Below are positions 25,304 to 32,816 of a DNA stretch of 40,712 bases, piece after piece. The position numbers and the translations under genes were made by a program. The stretch's first letter is position 1; every line of letters begins with the position of its first letter. Under the pieces are notes generated by a model. The model saw only the letters and a program-made list of their open reading frames with translations. It did not search any database and was not told the origin of the DNA. The stretch lies in contig CALCHM010000169.1 of assembly GCA_937901345.1 (NCBI GenBank), positions 1 to 40,712 of the forward strand, in the 5' to 3' direction. Origin of the DNA: an uncultured Prevotella sp. Its GTDB lineage: Bacteria > Bacteroidota > Bacteroidia > Bacteroidales > Bacteroidaceae.

Positions 25304-25978
25304 ATGATTACTCTTAAAAACATCAAGAAAGTATTTGAAACTGAAGACATTCAAACTTGGGCACTCCAAAATGTAGATCTCGAAGTGAAGAAAGGCGAAT
25401 TTGTTGCCATCATGGGTCCTTCAGGTTGTGGTAAATCTACTTTGCTCAACATCCTGGGCTTGCTGGACACTCCCACCCAGGGTACTTACATGCTCAACGG
25501 CATTGACGTGAGCACCATGGACGAGGACCAGCGCACGGATATCCGCAAGGGCAAGTTGGGCTTCGTGTTCCAGAGCTTCAACCTGATTGACGAACTCAAC
25601 GTGTCGGAGAACGTGGAACTGCCTCTCATCTACATGGGCGCCAGCAAGAAGGAGCGCCGCGAGAAGGTGACGGAGGTCATCGAGCGCGTGGCAATGTCAC
25701 ACCGTGCACAGCACTTCCCCTCACAGCTGTCGGGCGGTCAGCAGCAGCGCGTGGCCATAGCACGTGCGGTAATCTCACGCCCACAGATTATCCTTGCCGA
25801 CGAGCCCACGGGTAACCTGGACTCTAAGCACGGCAAGGAGGTGATGGACCTGCTCAAGCAACTTCATGCCGAGGGCACTACCATTGTAATGGTGACGCAC
25901 TCTCAGCATGATGCCAACTATGCCGACCGCATCGTGCGCCTCTTCGACGGGGAAGTGGTTGCGGAAGTGGAAATGTAG
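25304..25978 (+). CDS. ABC transporter ATPase, LolD/MacB type
   Basis: A 224-residue ATPase without fused permease. It has Walker A GPSGCGKST (38-46), the Q-loop at Q90 (FVFQSFNLIDELNV), signature LSGGQQQR (142-149), Walker B IILADEP (162-168), D-loop NLDS and H-loop H199 (VMVTHSQHD). The FNLIDELNVSENVELPL segment is typical of the MacB/LolD branch. It would power the two FtsX permeases on either side. The middle of the gene uses mostly GAG for glutamate while both ends use GAA, a mild hint of patchwork. Transcription probably continues from permease 1 through the long repeat-filled spacer. Confidence 0.96.
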   Translation: MITLKNIKKVFETEDIQTWALQNVDLEVKKGEFVAIMGPSGCGKSTLLNILGLLDTPTQGTYMLNGIDVSTMDEDQRTDIRKGKLGFVFQSFNLIDELNVSENVELPLIYMGASKKERREKVTEVIERVAMSHRAQHFPSQLSGGQQQRVAIARAVISRPQIILADEPTGNLDSKHGKEVMDLLKQLHAEGTTIVMVTHSQHDANYADRIVRLFDGEVVAEVEM

Positions 25979-25981
25979 GAT

Positions 25982-26093
25982 AGAGTACAGATAACAGAGT
26001 ACAAAGTACAACTACCATGCGGGATATTTAATCCGAATGGCGCTCTCCCCCTGTTTATAGGGAGAGGAGAGCGCCTGCGGATTATAAATCCTA
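25982..26093. repeat. GAGTACA repeat followed by a GGCGCTCTCC hairpin
   Basis: GAGTACA copies at 25983-26008 lead into a hairpin with AATCCG (26030-26035) against CGGATT (26078-26083) and GGCGCTCTCC (26039-26048) against GGAGAGCGCC (26066-26075), an almost continuous stem. It stands 32 bp before the start of permease 2 and could act as an attenuator or a processing site. Confidence 0.8.
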
Positions 26094-26125
26094 CCCATCT
26101 GCTTTATATATAAATTGTCGAATCA

Positions 26126-28459
26126 ATGCGCACCCTAACCATCAACCTCTTACAAGCCCTGCGCCACATGCGTCGCAATCTTGGGCAAACCGTTCTCATT
26201 ATGGGCATACTCTCGTTTGCCCTCACCGCTTTCGTATATTCAGCCTTTACCATTTGGCACTTGACGCACGAGGCGAGTCATATTTCCGACGTAGAGGATG
26301 TTTACCTCGTACAGATTCAGACGCCCGAGGGATTTACTCCCTTTAATTACAGCATCAATGACTGTGTGGCGTGCGACATTCTCGATCACGCGCCTGCCGA
26401 TGCTCAAGTGGGGTATTGCATGTATTCAGGCGTTGACATTATCGGTACACGCGACACAACAATCCTACAGCAAACGGTGATTGTGAGTCCAAACTATTAC
26501 AAGGTGATGCGCCCTGAGTTTGTCAGTGGCAGACCTGCGACGAAGGAAGGCGAAATTGTGCTCTCCGACGAGTGTGCCCTTGCGCTTTTTGGCACTACCG
26601 ACGTTGTGGGTTCAACGATTACGGCTAAGTTCACGCGTGAGCATGACGTGCAGAAGCCATTGCGGGTGACGGGAGTCGTTAAGGCGGAAAGTTGTAAAAC
26701 GGTTTCGTATAACTATACGGCGTATCTCTACAAAAAAGTAGAGCCTACGCCTGAGTTAGACTTCTGTTATTCACCCGAACATATGTCGCTCTACGTCCGC
26801 ACAGAGCATCCCGAGAGCATGCAACGCATCTTGGATGAAACCGTAGAGCGATTTTCGACATCGCATTACAACGACAACATCACGTCCCTCCAACTCGTGC
26901 CCTTCAATATGGCTGAATTGATGCGCCATGAGGGAAGTTTTTGGAAAGCAGCTTTCTATTACGGCGTCTTCCTCATACTCTCTGCGCTGCTTCTCATGTC
27001 GGCACTCTTCTCTTACTTGGCGCTGCTCAATACTGGAGCAGACGCCCGCTGGACCGACCATCGCTTGCGCATCTGTTTGGGTGGAGGCAGTCGCGACACC
27101 TTGCTCCGCCTGCAGTCTGAGGTGACGGTGATGGCGTGTGGCATCAGCGTGATGACCTTTGTATTGCTGACACTGACGTTCGACACCTTTTTCGAAGGGA
27201 TGGAGATTTCGCGTTCCGAGGTTTACTTGTGGCTTGCAGGCAGTCTGCTTGCACTGCTCCTTGTCCTGCTCACGCTCTGCCTCATTCCCGTGTATCTTCA
27301 GAATCGCAGGCACCGACGTGCGCTCAAGGGTGCTCCGCAAGGGCGTCCCTCAGCCTTAAACTATCCGCTTGCCGTGGTGCAGGTGGCGGTAAGTGTGTTG
27401 TTGCTCTTCTTGGTGTGGAACGGGGGCAGACAAATCCACTTTGTGACCAACGATGCCTTGGGCTTGGACGCTGAAGGGGTATATGTTTTTGATTGCCATA
27501 CTTATGAGGAAAGACAGATGGTCAACACCGATGCCATTGCCCAAGAAATGTGCACCCTTTCGGCGGTTGACACCTGCATTACAAATCACGAGCTCTTCCA
27601 ACGCGGTTGGATGATAAGCTATAAGGTAGATAGCTTTAAGCAGGGCTTAACCATGCTGGAACTTACCGAAGCTACGATTGACTTCTTTAAGATGAAGCCC
27701 ACCTTGTGGAAACCTATGGAGGGCAAATTCAGATGGGGGGAAGACCAGCTGTTACTCAGCAGCAACGCTGCGGCATATTACGGAGTGACGCCTGAGCATC
27801 CGTATATCCAAACTCCAAAGACCTTTGAGGTTATCGGCACACTCGACCTCTGCACCCGCGATTTCCATCAAGAACCTGAGATTATTGCCTACCGCGCCAA
27901 CATGGATGAATCGGAAAGTGTAAGACTCTACTTCCGCTTCCTCCCCGGACAAGAAAAGGAAGGCATTGCCGCCGTTGAAGAACTCCTGCGCCGTCACGAC
28001 ATCAACCCCGACGCGGGGCAGGTAAGCATCATCAACTACGGCGAACTTATTGCGCGCGAATATGAAAAGGAGCAACGCTTCCTGTGGTTTTACTCTGTGC
28101 TCTCGGCAGTAGGTTTGGGCATCGCCCTCTTTGGTTTAATCACCCTCTTGAGTGCCGACCTCCAGCGTCAGCGCCGTGCCCTTGCCATCCGTCGCGTCTT
28201 TGGTGCGCACTACAGTGATTGCCTGCGTCGCACGCTCCTAACTTACGGCATCATTGCAGCCCTCGGCACCATCATCGGACTTTGCGTAGGTTACTACCTC
28301 ATGACGCTCTGGTTGCAAACTTACACCCTGCAAATCTCCCTCGGCATCCTGCCAACCCTCGGTATTATGCTCATCATTGCCCTCATCATCCTCGCCCTTG
28401 TTGCCTATAAAGTAAAAGTGTGCTTCAGGGAAAATCCAGCGGAGGTGATAAAGGGGTGA
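26126..28459 (+). CDS. ABC transporter permease 2, FtsX/MacB type
   Basis: A 777-residue homologue of permease 1 with the same duplicated layout. The first helix is at about 22-45 (ILSFALTAFVYSAFTIW) with a periplasmic domain to about 270. Helices at about 275-395 include an alanine-leucine-rich pair. The second half has a helix near 415-430, a periplasmic domain, and three helices at about 650-765. The coupling segment is RQRRALAIRRVFGAHYSDCLRR and the end is NPAEVIKG. In the family two such subunits form the channel with two ATPases, so a heterodimer with permease 1 is likely. The first coupling helix is less conserved than in permease 1. The downstream TolC gene is separated by the hip module. 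Confidence 0.92.
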   Translation: MRTLTINLLQALRHMRRNLGQTVLIMGILSFALTAFVYSAFTIWHLTHEASHISDVEDVYLVQIQTPEGFTPFNYSINDCVACDILDHAPADAQVGYCMYSGVDIIGTRDTTILQQTVIVSPNYYKVMRPEFVSGRPATKEGEIVLSDECALALFGTTDVVGSTITAKFTREHDVQKPLRVTGVVKAESCKTVSYNYTAYLYKKVEPTPELDFCYSPEHMSLYVRTEHPESMQRILDETVERFSTSHYNDNITSLQLVPFNMAELMRHEGSFWKAAFYYGVFLILSALLLMSALFSYLALLNTGADARWTDHRLRICLGGGSRDTLLRLQSEVTVMACGISVMTFVLLTLTFDTFFEGMEISRSEVYLWLAGSLLALLLVLLTLCLIPVYLQNRRHRRALKGAPQGRPSALNYPLAVVQVAVSVLLLFLVWNGGRQIHFVTNDALGLDAEGVYVFDCHTYEERQMVNTDAIAQEMCTLSAVDTCITNHELFQRGWMISYKVDSFKQGLTMLELTEATIDFFKMKPTLWKPMEGKFRWGEDQLLLSSNAAAYYGVTPEHPYIQTPKTFEVIGTLDLCTRDFHQEPEIIAYRANMDESESVRLYFRFLPGQEKEGIAAVEELLRRHDINPDAGQVSIINYGELIAREYEKEQRFLWFYSVLSAVGLGIALFGLITLLSADLQRQRRALAIRRVFGAHYSDCLRRTLLTYGIIAALGTIIGLCVGYYLMTLWLQTYTLQISLGILPTLGIMLIIALIILALVAYKVKVCFRENPAEVIKG

Positions 28460-28464
28460 TTTTA

Positions 28465-28606
28465 GAGTACAGATAACAGAGTACAGAGTACAACTGATAG
28501 AGTACAGAGTACAACTGATAGAGTACTGATTATTCTGAGTTTTCTGAGTCCTCAGAGTATTCAGAGTTCTCAGAGTCTTCAGAGCACTCAGAGCATTCAG
28601 ATTATT
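28465..28606. repeat. GAGTACA repeats followed by a 9-bp-period array
   Basis: Six GAGTACA-like copies (28466-28529), including two of GAGTACAACTGATA, are followed at 28535-28606 by eight 9-bp units of the TCAGAGTNN family, the first two reading TTCTGAGTN. The block starts six bases behind the permease 2 stop codon. Confidence 0.88.
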
Positions 28607-28640
28607 TTCCCACAGCGCGCCCATCACGACCTTTTCTCTC

Positions 28641-28682
28641 AAAAAAAATGCCTTGCGGCATGGAACTCCACTCCGCAAGGCA
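28641..28682 (-). terminator. Terminator of the hip operon
   Basis: TGCCTTGCGG (28649-28658) pairs perfectly with CCGCAAGGCA (28673-28682). On the minus strand the 10-bp stem is followed by eight T residues (28648-28641). It sits six bases behind the hipT stop codon. Confidence 0.88.
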
Positions 28683-28687
28683 ACTAT

Positions 28688-29671
28688 TTACAACTTCAAT
28701 AAACGTTCAATTCTACTACGCACCAATTTTTTATATGCTGACTGTAATTCATCAGAAAGAAAAGAACTATCTATAATCGCATCCCATTTTTGAGTTGACG
28801 CACACATCTTATCTATAATTCTGCTGGAAATTTTCTCCTCTATTCCCGACTGATACATCGCCTCCACAAATGAAGCACGGTTGAAACCTGCAATGGTTTG
28901 GTCGTCGTCAGTTCCAAATCCCACTAAGGGCATAGCAAGTTCATCATTGTCCTTTATACCTGTCAACCAAACTGCTAACAGGTCATACGCAGGAGACAAC
29001 TGATAACCAACTCCGAAGCGCTCTATCAAAGAGAAATTCTTGCAATGCATGTCAGAATTTCCGGTAATCCAAGAGAACAAAACTATTTCCCAGAAACGCT
29101 GTACATCGAGCATTGGAGTTGCGGAATAACGCTTAATGGTCTGCGCTAATTGGATATAAGCACCACGATATTTATGCTCAGTCAATCGATTTGTCAACTG
29201 ACACATATCCAACATGGATATCTTCTCGCCATACTCTCCTCTATCAACTCTACGGGTAATATACGCCAATTCCCCATCATTCATGCGTATCAACCCGTGA
29301 GCAACTGTGGCAATTCCCGAAACTTCAGCAAGTTTCATGGTGAGGTCTTCCAACTCTGGCATCGCAGCATATATAGAACTTTGTGGTTTCAAGATATAAT
29401 TCCCCCAAAGTCCAACGATGGTGAGTTTATCAGGTTCGTTCTTACCTCCTCGATTTATATCTAATGACAACTTGGGTTGCACCCCTGTTACGGAAGTGCT
29501 TCTCTCCAATATCTGTAAGGCGAGCGACTCAATATTATCTCTTGTGTAGGGCAATAATGGCGCATTCGTTTTTCCAAATAAATTCTTCGCACATCGTGGA
29601 TGATAGTCAGCCTGTCCATCCTTAATTTCTTTATAACAGACAAGACACCTCTTAACTAATTTCTGATTCAT
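28688..29671 (-). CDS. hipT: HipT-like Ser/Thr kinase toxin (HipA C-terminal domain)
   Basis: I choose the start MNQKLVKRC at 29671 (327 residues), giving a 20-nt overlap with hipS. The N-terminus has a zinc-ribbon-like CLVC (9-12) with HPRC (24-27). The kinase core follows: STSVTGVQPKLSL (58-70, the flexible loop that carries autophosphorylated serines in HipA/HipT), ILKP with K95, YITRRVDRG, the catalytic GNSDMHCKNFSL with D207 and N212, and LSPAYDLL with metal-binding D230. HipA-family kinases phosphorylate an aminoacyl-tRNA synthetase and halt translation. It lacks the N-terminal subdomain, which hipS encodes separately. All key residues look intact. Confidence 0.92.
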   Translation of the reverse strand: MNQKLVKRCLVCYKEIKDGQADYHPRCAKNLFGKTNAPLLPYTRDNIESLALQILERSTSVTGVQPKLSLDINRGGKNEPDKLTIVGLWGNYILKPQSSIYAAMPELEDLTMKLAEVSGIATVAHGLIRMNDGELAYITRRVDRGEYGEKISMLDMCQLTNRLTEHKYRGAYIQLAQTIKRYSATPMLDVQRFWEIVLFSWITGNSDMHCKNFSLIERFGVGYQLSPAYDLLAVWLTGIKDNDELAMPLVGFGTDDDQTIAGFNRASFVEAMYQSGIEEKISSRIIDKMCASTQKWDAIIDSSFLSDELQSAYKKLVRSRIERLLKL

Positions 29672-29981
29672 ATGCATGCACACTTATATTACCAATACAA
29701 TCCTTGCAACACATCAATAAAAGACTCATGCGGTCGCGTGGATTAATCTTCCAGTTTTTATCCACAATGTCTAACATCCAACCTTCAGGTATCAATCCGT
29801 CAAAGACCGGGAACATCACCTCTTTTTCGTACGCCTCTTCCTGTAAAGGCATCGTGGGTGACAACGGTTTTGCGCCATCTGTTTTCAGATAATCAGCGGT
29901 GTATGCAAAGTGATAACCGTCATGATCTTCTGTCAGTATGCCTGCCCAAATGTTGTTGATAAAGATTTTTGCCTTCTTCAT
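29652..29981 (-). CDS. hipS: HipS-like protein, detached HipA N-terminal subdomain
   Basis: A 109-residue protein matching the N-subdomain 1 of HipA: IFINNIWAGILTED, FAYTADYLKTDGAKPLSPTMPLQEEAYEKE, and FPVFDGLIPEGWMLD (about 58-72). It overlaps hipB by four bases (ATGA) and hipT by 20 bases. In the E. coli HipBST system the small HipS neutralises the HipT kinase, while the HTH partner only assists. The same gene order and size here suggest the same arrangement, but the antitoxin role is inference. Two cysteines near the end (MCCKDCIGN) are conspicuous. Confidence 0.88.
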   Translation of the reverse strand: MKKAKIFINNIWAGILTEDHDGYHFAYTADYLKTDGAKPLSPTMPLQEEAYEKEVMFPVFDGLIPEGWMLDIVDKNWKINPRDRMSLLLMCCKDCIGNISVHAYESEIS

Positions 29982-30181
29982 AATACACCTGAGATTTTAG
30001 CGGGCACCAATTCTTCGCCAAAAAGCGAAAGCACCTGATTGACCTTATCTAACTGCACTGTAGGTTTGCCATGTTCCAACTCACGAACAAAACGAACGCC
30101 CACACCGCTACGCTCCGCCAACTCTTGCTGCGTAAGTTTGTGCAACACTCTCTTTTCAATGATATATTTTCCTAAGTCCAT
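29978..30181 (-). CDS. hipB: HipB-like XRE-family regulator
   Basis: A 67-residue helix-turn-helix protein: LGKYIIEKRVLHKLTQQELAERSGVGVRFVRELEHGKPTVQLDKVNQVLSLFG. This is one compact XRE domain with a short tail, as in HipB. It is first of the three-gene module and its stop overlaps the hipS start (ATGA). Upstream lie three palindromes spaced 41 bp apart that are good candidates for its operators, so it probably represses its own operon and perhaps the divergent tolC. Confidence 0.93.
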   Translation of the reverse strand: MDLGKYIIEKRVLHKLTQQELAERSGVGVRFVRELEHGKPTVQLDKVNQVLSLFGEELVPAKISGVL

Positions 30182-30202
30182 AATAATTTAGTTTGATGCA
30201 AC

Positions 30203-30298
30203 ATCCCGTTCGGGTTTAATCACCTTTAGAAACACCTAAAATCAACCCTTACGGGTGCAAAATTAATAAATTTAATTCTAAAACATCCCGAAAGGGAT
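30203..30298. promoter_or_regulatory. Three phased operator-like palindromes upstream of hipB
   Basis: ATCC-CGTTCG-GGTT (30203-30216), AACC-CTTACG-GGTG (30244-30257) and ATCC-CGAAAG-GGAT (30285-30298) share an ATCC-N6-GGAT pattern. Their centres fall at 30209.5, 30250.5 and 30291.5, exactly 41 bp apart. The E. coli HipB operator has the related form TATCC-N8-GGATA. They lie between the divergent hipB and tolC genes. Confidence 0.75.
30258..30265 (-). promoter_or_regulatory. Putative -7 box of the hip operon promoter
   Basis: The minus strand reads TAATTTTG, fitting TAnnTTTG, 77 bp before the hipB start. It lies immediately beside the middle operator, so a bound HipB would block it. The -33 region reads GTTTTA rather than TTTG. 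Confidence 0.45.
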
Positions 30299-30352
30299 TA
30301 TTTAAAGTGAGAATACCGCCCCAAATAGTCGTTTAACTTCAGCAAACTCAAT

Positions 30353-31795
30353 ATGAAACACTTTCTCCTTCTTCTCCTCCTTCCCCTTTGTGCCTCCGCC
30401 CAGCGCACCTTAACGCTTGAGGAGTCGCTCAAACTGGCATGCGAGGCTTCGCCCGATGCACAGGCGGCGCGGCATACGTTTCGCACGGCATATTGGAACT
30501 ACCGCTACCACAAGGCAAACTACCTGCCCTCGCTGACGCTCACGTCGAATCCTTACTTGAACCGCAGTATTTCGAAGGTGACGCAGGGCGACGGTACGGT
30601 GCGCTACGTGGAGCAGAATCTGCTTTCGTCGGACCTCAGTTTGAGTTTGACGCAAAACGTGCCGTGGACGGGCGGTACGCTGAGTGTGCAATCGTCCATC
30701 GACCGCTTAGACCTTTTCAACGACAAGACTACGTCGTGGCAAACGGCACCCGTGTTCCTCACCTACTCCCAGCAACTCTTTGGCTACAACTCCATGAAGT
30801 GGGACCGCCGCATCGAACCTGCCAAATACACCGAGGCACGCCGTTCGTACGTCGAGACCGTTGAGTTTGTCAAGGCCAGTGCCGTGAGTCGCTTCTTCAG
30901 TCTGGCGCTGGCGCAAAGCAATCTCGAGAGTGCGCGTCAAAACTTTGCACAGGCCGACACGCTCTATCGCATTGCTCAAGGGCGCTACGAAATGGGTTCC
31001 ATCACCGAAAGCGACATGCTCCAACTCGAAGTGAAACGCCTCAACGAAGAAACCGCCCTGCTCAATGCGGGTACACAACTCGACTATGCCATGCAGTCGC
31101 TCCGCTCTTACCTGGGCATCACGACGGACGACAGCCTCGTGATTCACACCGACAGCATTGTGCCCGTCTTCACCGTCAGTGCCGAGCGCGCATTGAGCAT
31201 CGCTCTGCAACGCTCGCCCGACGTGTTGAGTTGGCAACGCCGACTGACGCAAGCCGATGCGGACGTTTCCTACGCCAAAAGTCAGGCAGGACTGAAGGCT
31301 GACATCTACCTCCGCTTCGGACTCACGCAAACCGCCAACCGCTTCAAGGAGGCGTATCGCAATCCCATGGACCAGCAGTACGTCAGCATTGGACTCTCGC
31401 TCCCCATCCTCGACTGGGGACGCGGAAAGGGGCGCATCCAGGTGGCTCGCTCACAGCGCGAACTCGTGGCCATACAGGTGGAACAAGCTGAAACGGACTT
31501 CGAGCAAAACATCCGTCGCATCGTGGCACAATTCAACCTCGCCGCACGGCGCGTAGGCATCAGTCGCCGCACGGCAGAAACCGCCGAGCGCCACTACGAC
31601 GTGGCACGCCGCCTCTACGTCATGGGTAAAAACACCGTCCTCGAACTCAACAACGCCCTCAGCGAAAAAGAGAGCGCCCGACAATCCGCCATGAGCGCCC
31701 TCGAAACCTACTGGAACCTCTACTTCACCCTCCGCTCCCTCACGCTCTACGATTTTGAGCGCGAACGCGAAATCGAAGCAGAAGTAAGTTTTTAG
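30353..31795 (+). CDS. TolC-family outer-membrane efflux channel
   Basis: A 480-residue protein with a signal peptide (MKHFLLLLLLPLCASAQ) and the TolC layout of two homologous halves: LTLEESLKLACEASPDAQAARHT at 20-42 and AERALSIALQRSPDVLSWQRRL near 280. Each is followed by beta strands (LPSLTLTSNPYLNRSIS; ADIYLRFGLTQTANRF) and a long alpha-barrel coil. It forms the trimeric outer-membrane exit duct and belongs functionally to the adaptor and ABC genes upstream, but the opposite-strand hip module separates it from them. It therefore needs its own promoter, which I cannot identify, or readthrough across 1.9 kb. A 9-bp repeat array follows its stop. Confidence 0.94.
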   Translation: MKHFLLLLLLPLCASAQRTLTLEESLKLACEASPDAQAARHTFRTAYWNYRYHKANYLPSLTLTSNPYLNRSISKVTQGDGTVRYVEQNLLSSDLSLSLTQNVPWTGGTLSVQSSIDRLDLFNDKTTSWQTAPVFLTYSQQLFGYNSMKWDRRIEPAKYTEARRSYVETVEFVKASAVSRFFSLALAQSNLESARQNFAQADTLYRIAQGRYEMGSITESDMLQLEVKRLNEETALLNAGTQLDYAMQSLRSYLGITTDDSLVIHTDSIVPVFTVSAERALSIALQRSPDVLSWQRRLTQADADVSYAKSQAGLKADIYLRFGLTQTANRFKEAYRNPMDQQYVSIGLSLPILDWGRGKGRIQVARSQRELVAIQVEQAETDFEQNIRRIVAQFNLAARRVGISRRTAETAERHYDVARRLYVMGKNTVLELNNALSEKESARQSAMSALETYWNLYFTLRSLTLYDFEREREIEAEVSF

Positions 31796-31805
31796 ACTGC
31801 AAAGC

Positions 31806-31868
31806 ACTCTGAGTTTTCAGAGTCTTTAGAGTTCTCAGAGCGCTCAAAACCTTCAGAGCATTCCAACT
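31806..31868. repeat. 9-bp-period array behind tolC, degenerate
   Basis: About six to seven 9-bp units of the TCAGAGTNN family (for example TTTCAGAGT, TCTCAGAGC) follow the stop codon by 10 bp and end in CTACAAGCGCTC, the same tail as after the array at 22202-22309. Confidence 0.75.
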
Positions 31869-31879
31869 ACAAGCGCTCC

Positions 31880-32000
31880 ATGCTTCGCTCAGCGACGTCG
31901 CTGGCATTTTTTTGGCACTCAGAAATGCTCGCCGGGGTCCCGCTGGCATTTTTTTGCCCTCAGAAATGCTCGCTGGGGTCCCGCTGATATATTTTTACGC
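31880..32000. repeat. 41-42-bp tandem repeat with GCTGGCATTTTTTT core
   Basis: GCTGGCATTTTTTT, then CTCAGAAATGCTCGC, then GGGGTCCC is repeated with unit starts at 31900, 31942 and 31983 (42 and 41 bp), preceded by a degenerate partial copy. The units differ by small changes and a 1-bp deletion. It lies in the 261-bp gap between tolC and the terminator of the convergent lysozyme gene. Confidence 0.82.
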
Positions 32001-32030
32001 AAAAAATGCCCGCGCAACTTGCACAGGCAT
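32001..32030 (-). terminator. Terminator of the GH25 gene
   Basis: On the minus strand ATGCC...GGCAT (32030-32006) closes a stem of about 11 bp with wobble pairs, followed by six T residues (32006-32001). It lies 27 bp behind the stop codon. Confidence 0.7.
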
Positions 32031-32056
32031 AATTTTATTCTGTTCTAGATTCTTTT

Positions 32057-32740
32057 CTAGTTCTTCAATTTAAGTTTCTTAATGTTCCCCTTGGAGGTGA
32101 ATAGATTGAGATCGACGGGTGTGGAGATGCCGTTCAATTTTGCGCGTTGGGTGAATTGCCAAATCATGTAAGGTTCATTCACCGTTGGCGGTGTATTGCT
32201 ATAACATGCAATCCATAGAGGGTGTTGTGGCAGGCGGTTGCTGAGGTGTTTGTTATAGAAATTTTGACCCGTGTAGATGATGGGTTTTTGACCATAAACT
32301 CTTTCCAAGAGTTGTGACATGAGATTCACGCTATCAGCGAGTTGCTGAGATGTCCAATTCTTACATTCCTCTACGTCTATTACGGGTACGAGGTCTTGTT
32401 TCTTGTGCGGCACGTGAGAAACAAAATTGAGGAATTGCAACCATACACTACTCGTGGTGCGCATGAAGTGATAACTGCCCACTTTCAAACCGCGACGTCT
32501 CGCTTGTTTGAGGTTGTGTTGGTATTTCGGGTCTTGATACGTGCCTCCTTCTGTAGCCTTGATGTAAACGAATTGCAAATTTTTGTAGCGTGCTACCTTT
32601 TTCCAATTAATATCGCCTTGGTGGTGAGAAATGTCAATTCCGTCTCCGTAACATGTTGTGGCGGTATGACTACTACATGATGAAAGGGTTATAAATAATA
32701 GTGTTATGAGGAGCAAAGAAAAAGACTTGAATTGTGGCAT
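32057..32740 (-). CDS. GH25-family lysozyme lipoprotein
   Basis: A 227-residue protein. The N-terminus MPQFKSFSLLLITLLFITLSSC ends in a lipobox with C22, so it should be lipidated. The GH25 barrel begins YGDGIDISHHQGDINWKKVA, continues FVYIKATEGGTYQDPKY and GLKVGSYHFMR, and carries the catalytic D-x-E pair at D122 and E124 in LVPVIDVEE. It closes with WIACYSNTPP and MIWQFTQRAKLNGISTPVDLNLF. These enzymes cleave the beta-1,4 bond between MurNAc and GlcNAc. A surface or periplasmic role in wall turnover, or against other bacteria, is plausible. It lies 76 bp behind the FKBP gene. Confidence 0.94.
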   Translation of the reverse strand: MPQFKSFSLLLITLLFITLSSCSSHTATTCYGDGIDISHHQGDINWKKVARYKNLQFVYIKATEGGTYQDPKYQHNLKQARRRGLKVGSYHFMRTTSSVWLQFLNFVSHVPHKKQDLVPVIDVEECKNWTSQQLADSVNLMSQLLERVYGQKPIIYTGQNFYNKHLSNRLPQHPLWIACYSNTPPTVNEPYMIWQFTQRAKLNGISTPVDLNLFTSKGNIKKLKLKN

Positions 32741-32816
32741 AGTAATGCTGATTTTTAAGGCGTTTCGGATGTATGGATTTTAAAATTTCGTGCCAATTAA
32801 GGGGGATGGGGCGCGT

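Noticed and set aside
28688..29981. hipA broken by a frameshift
   Set aside because: The N-terminal part has its own stop, and the kinase starts with its own conserved zinc-ribbon segment. The short overlap and order match natural HipBST modules.
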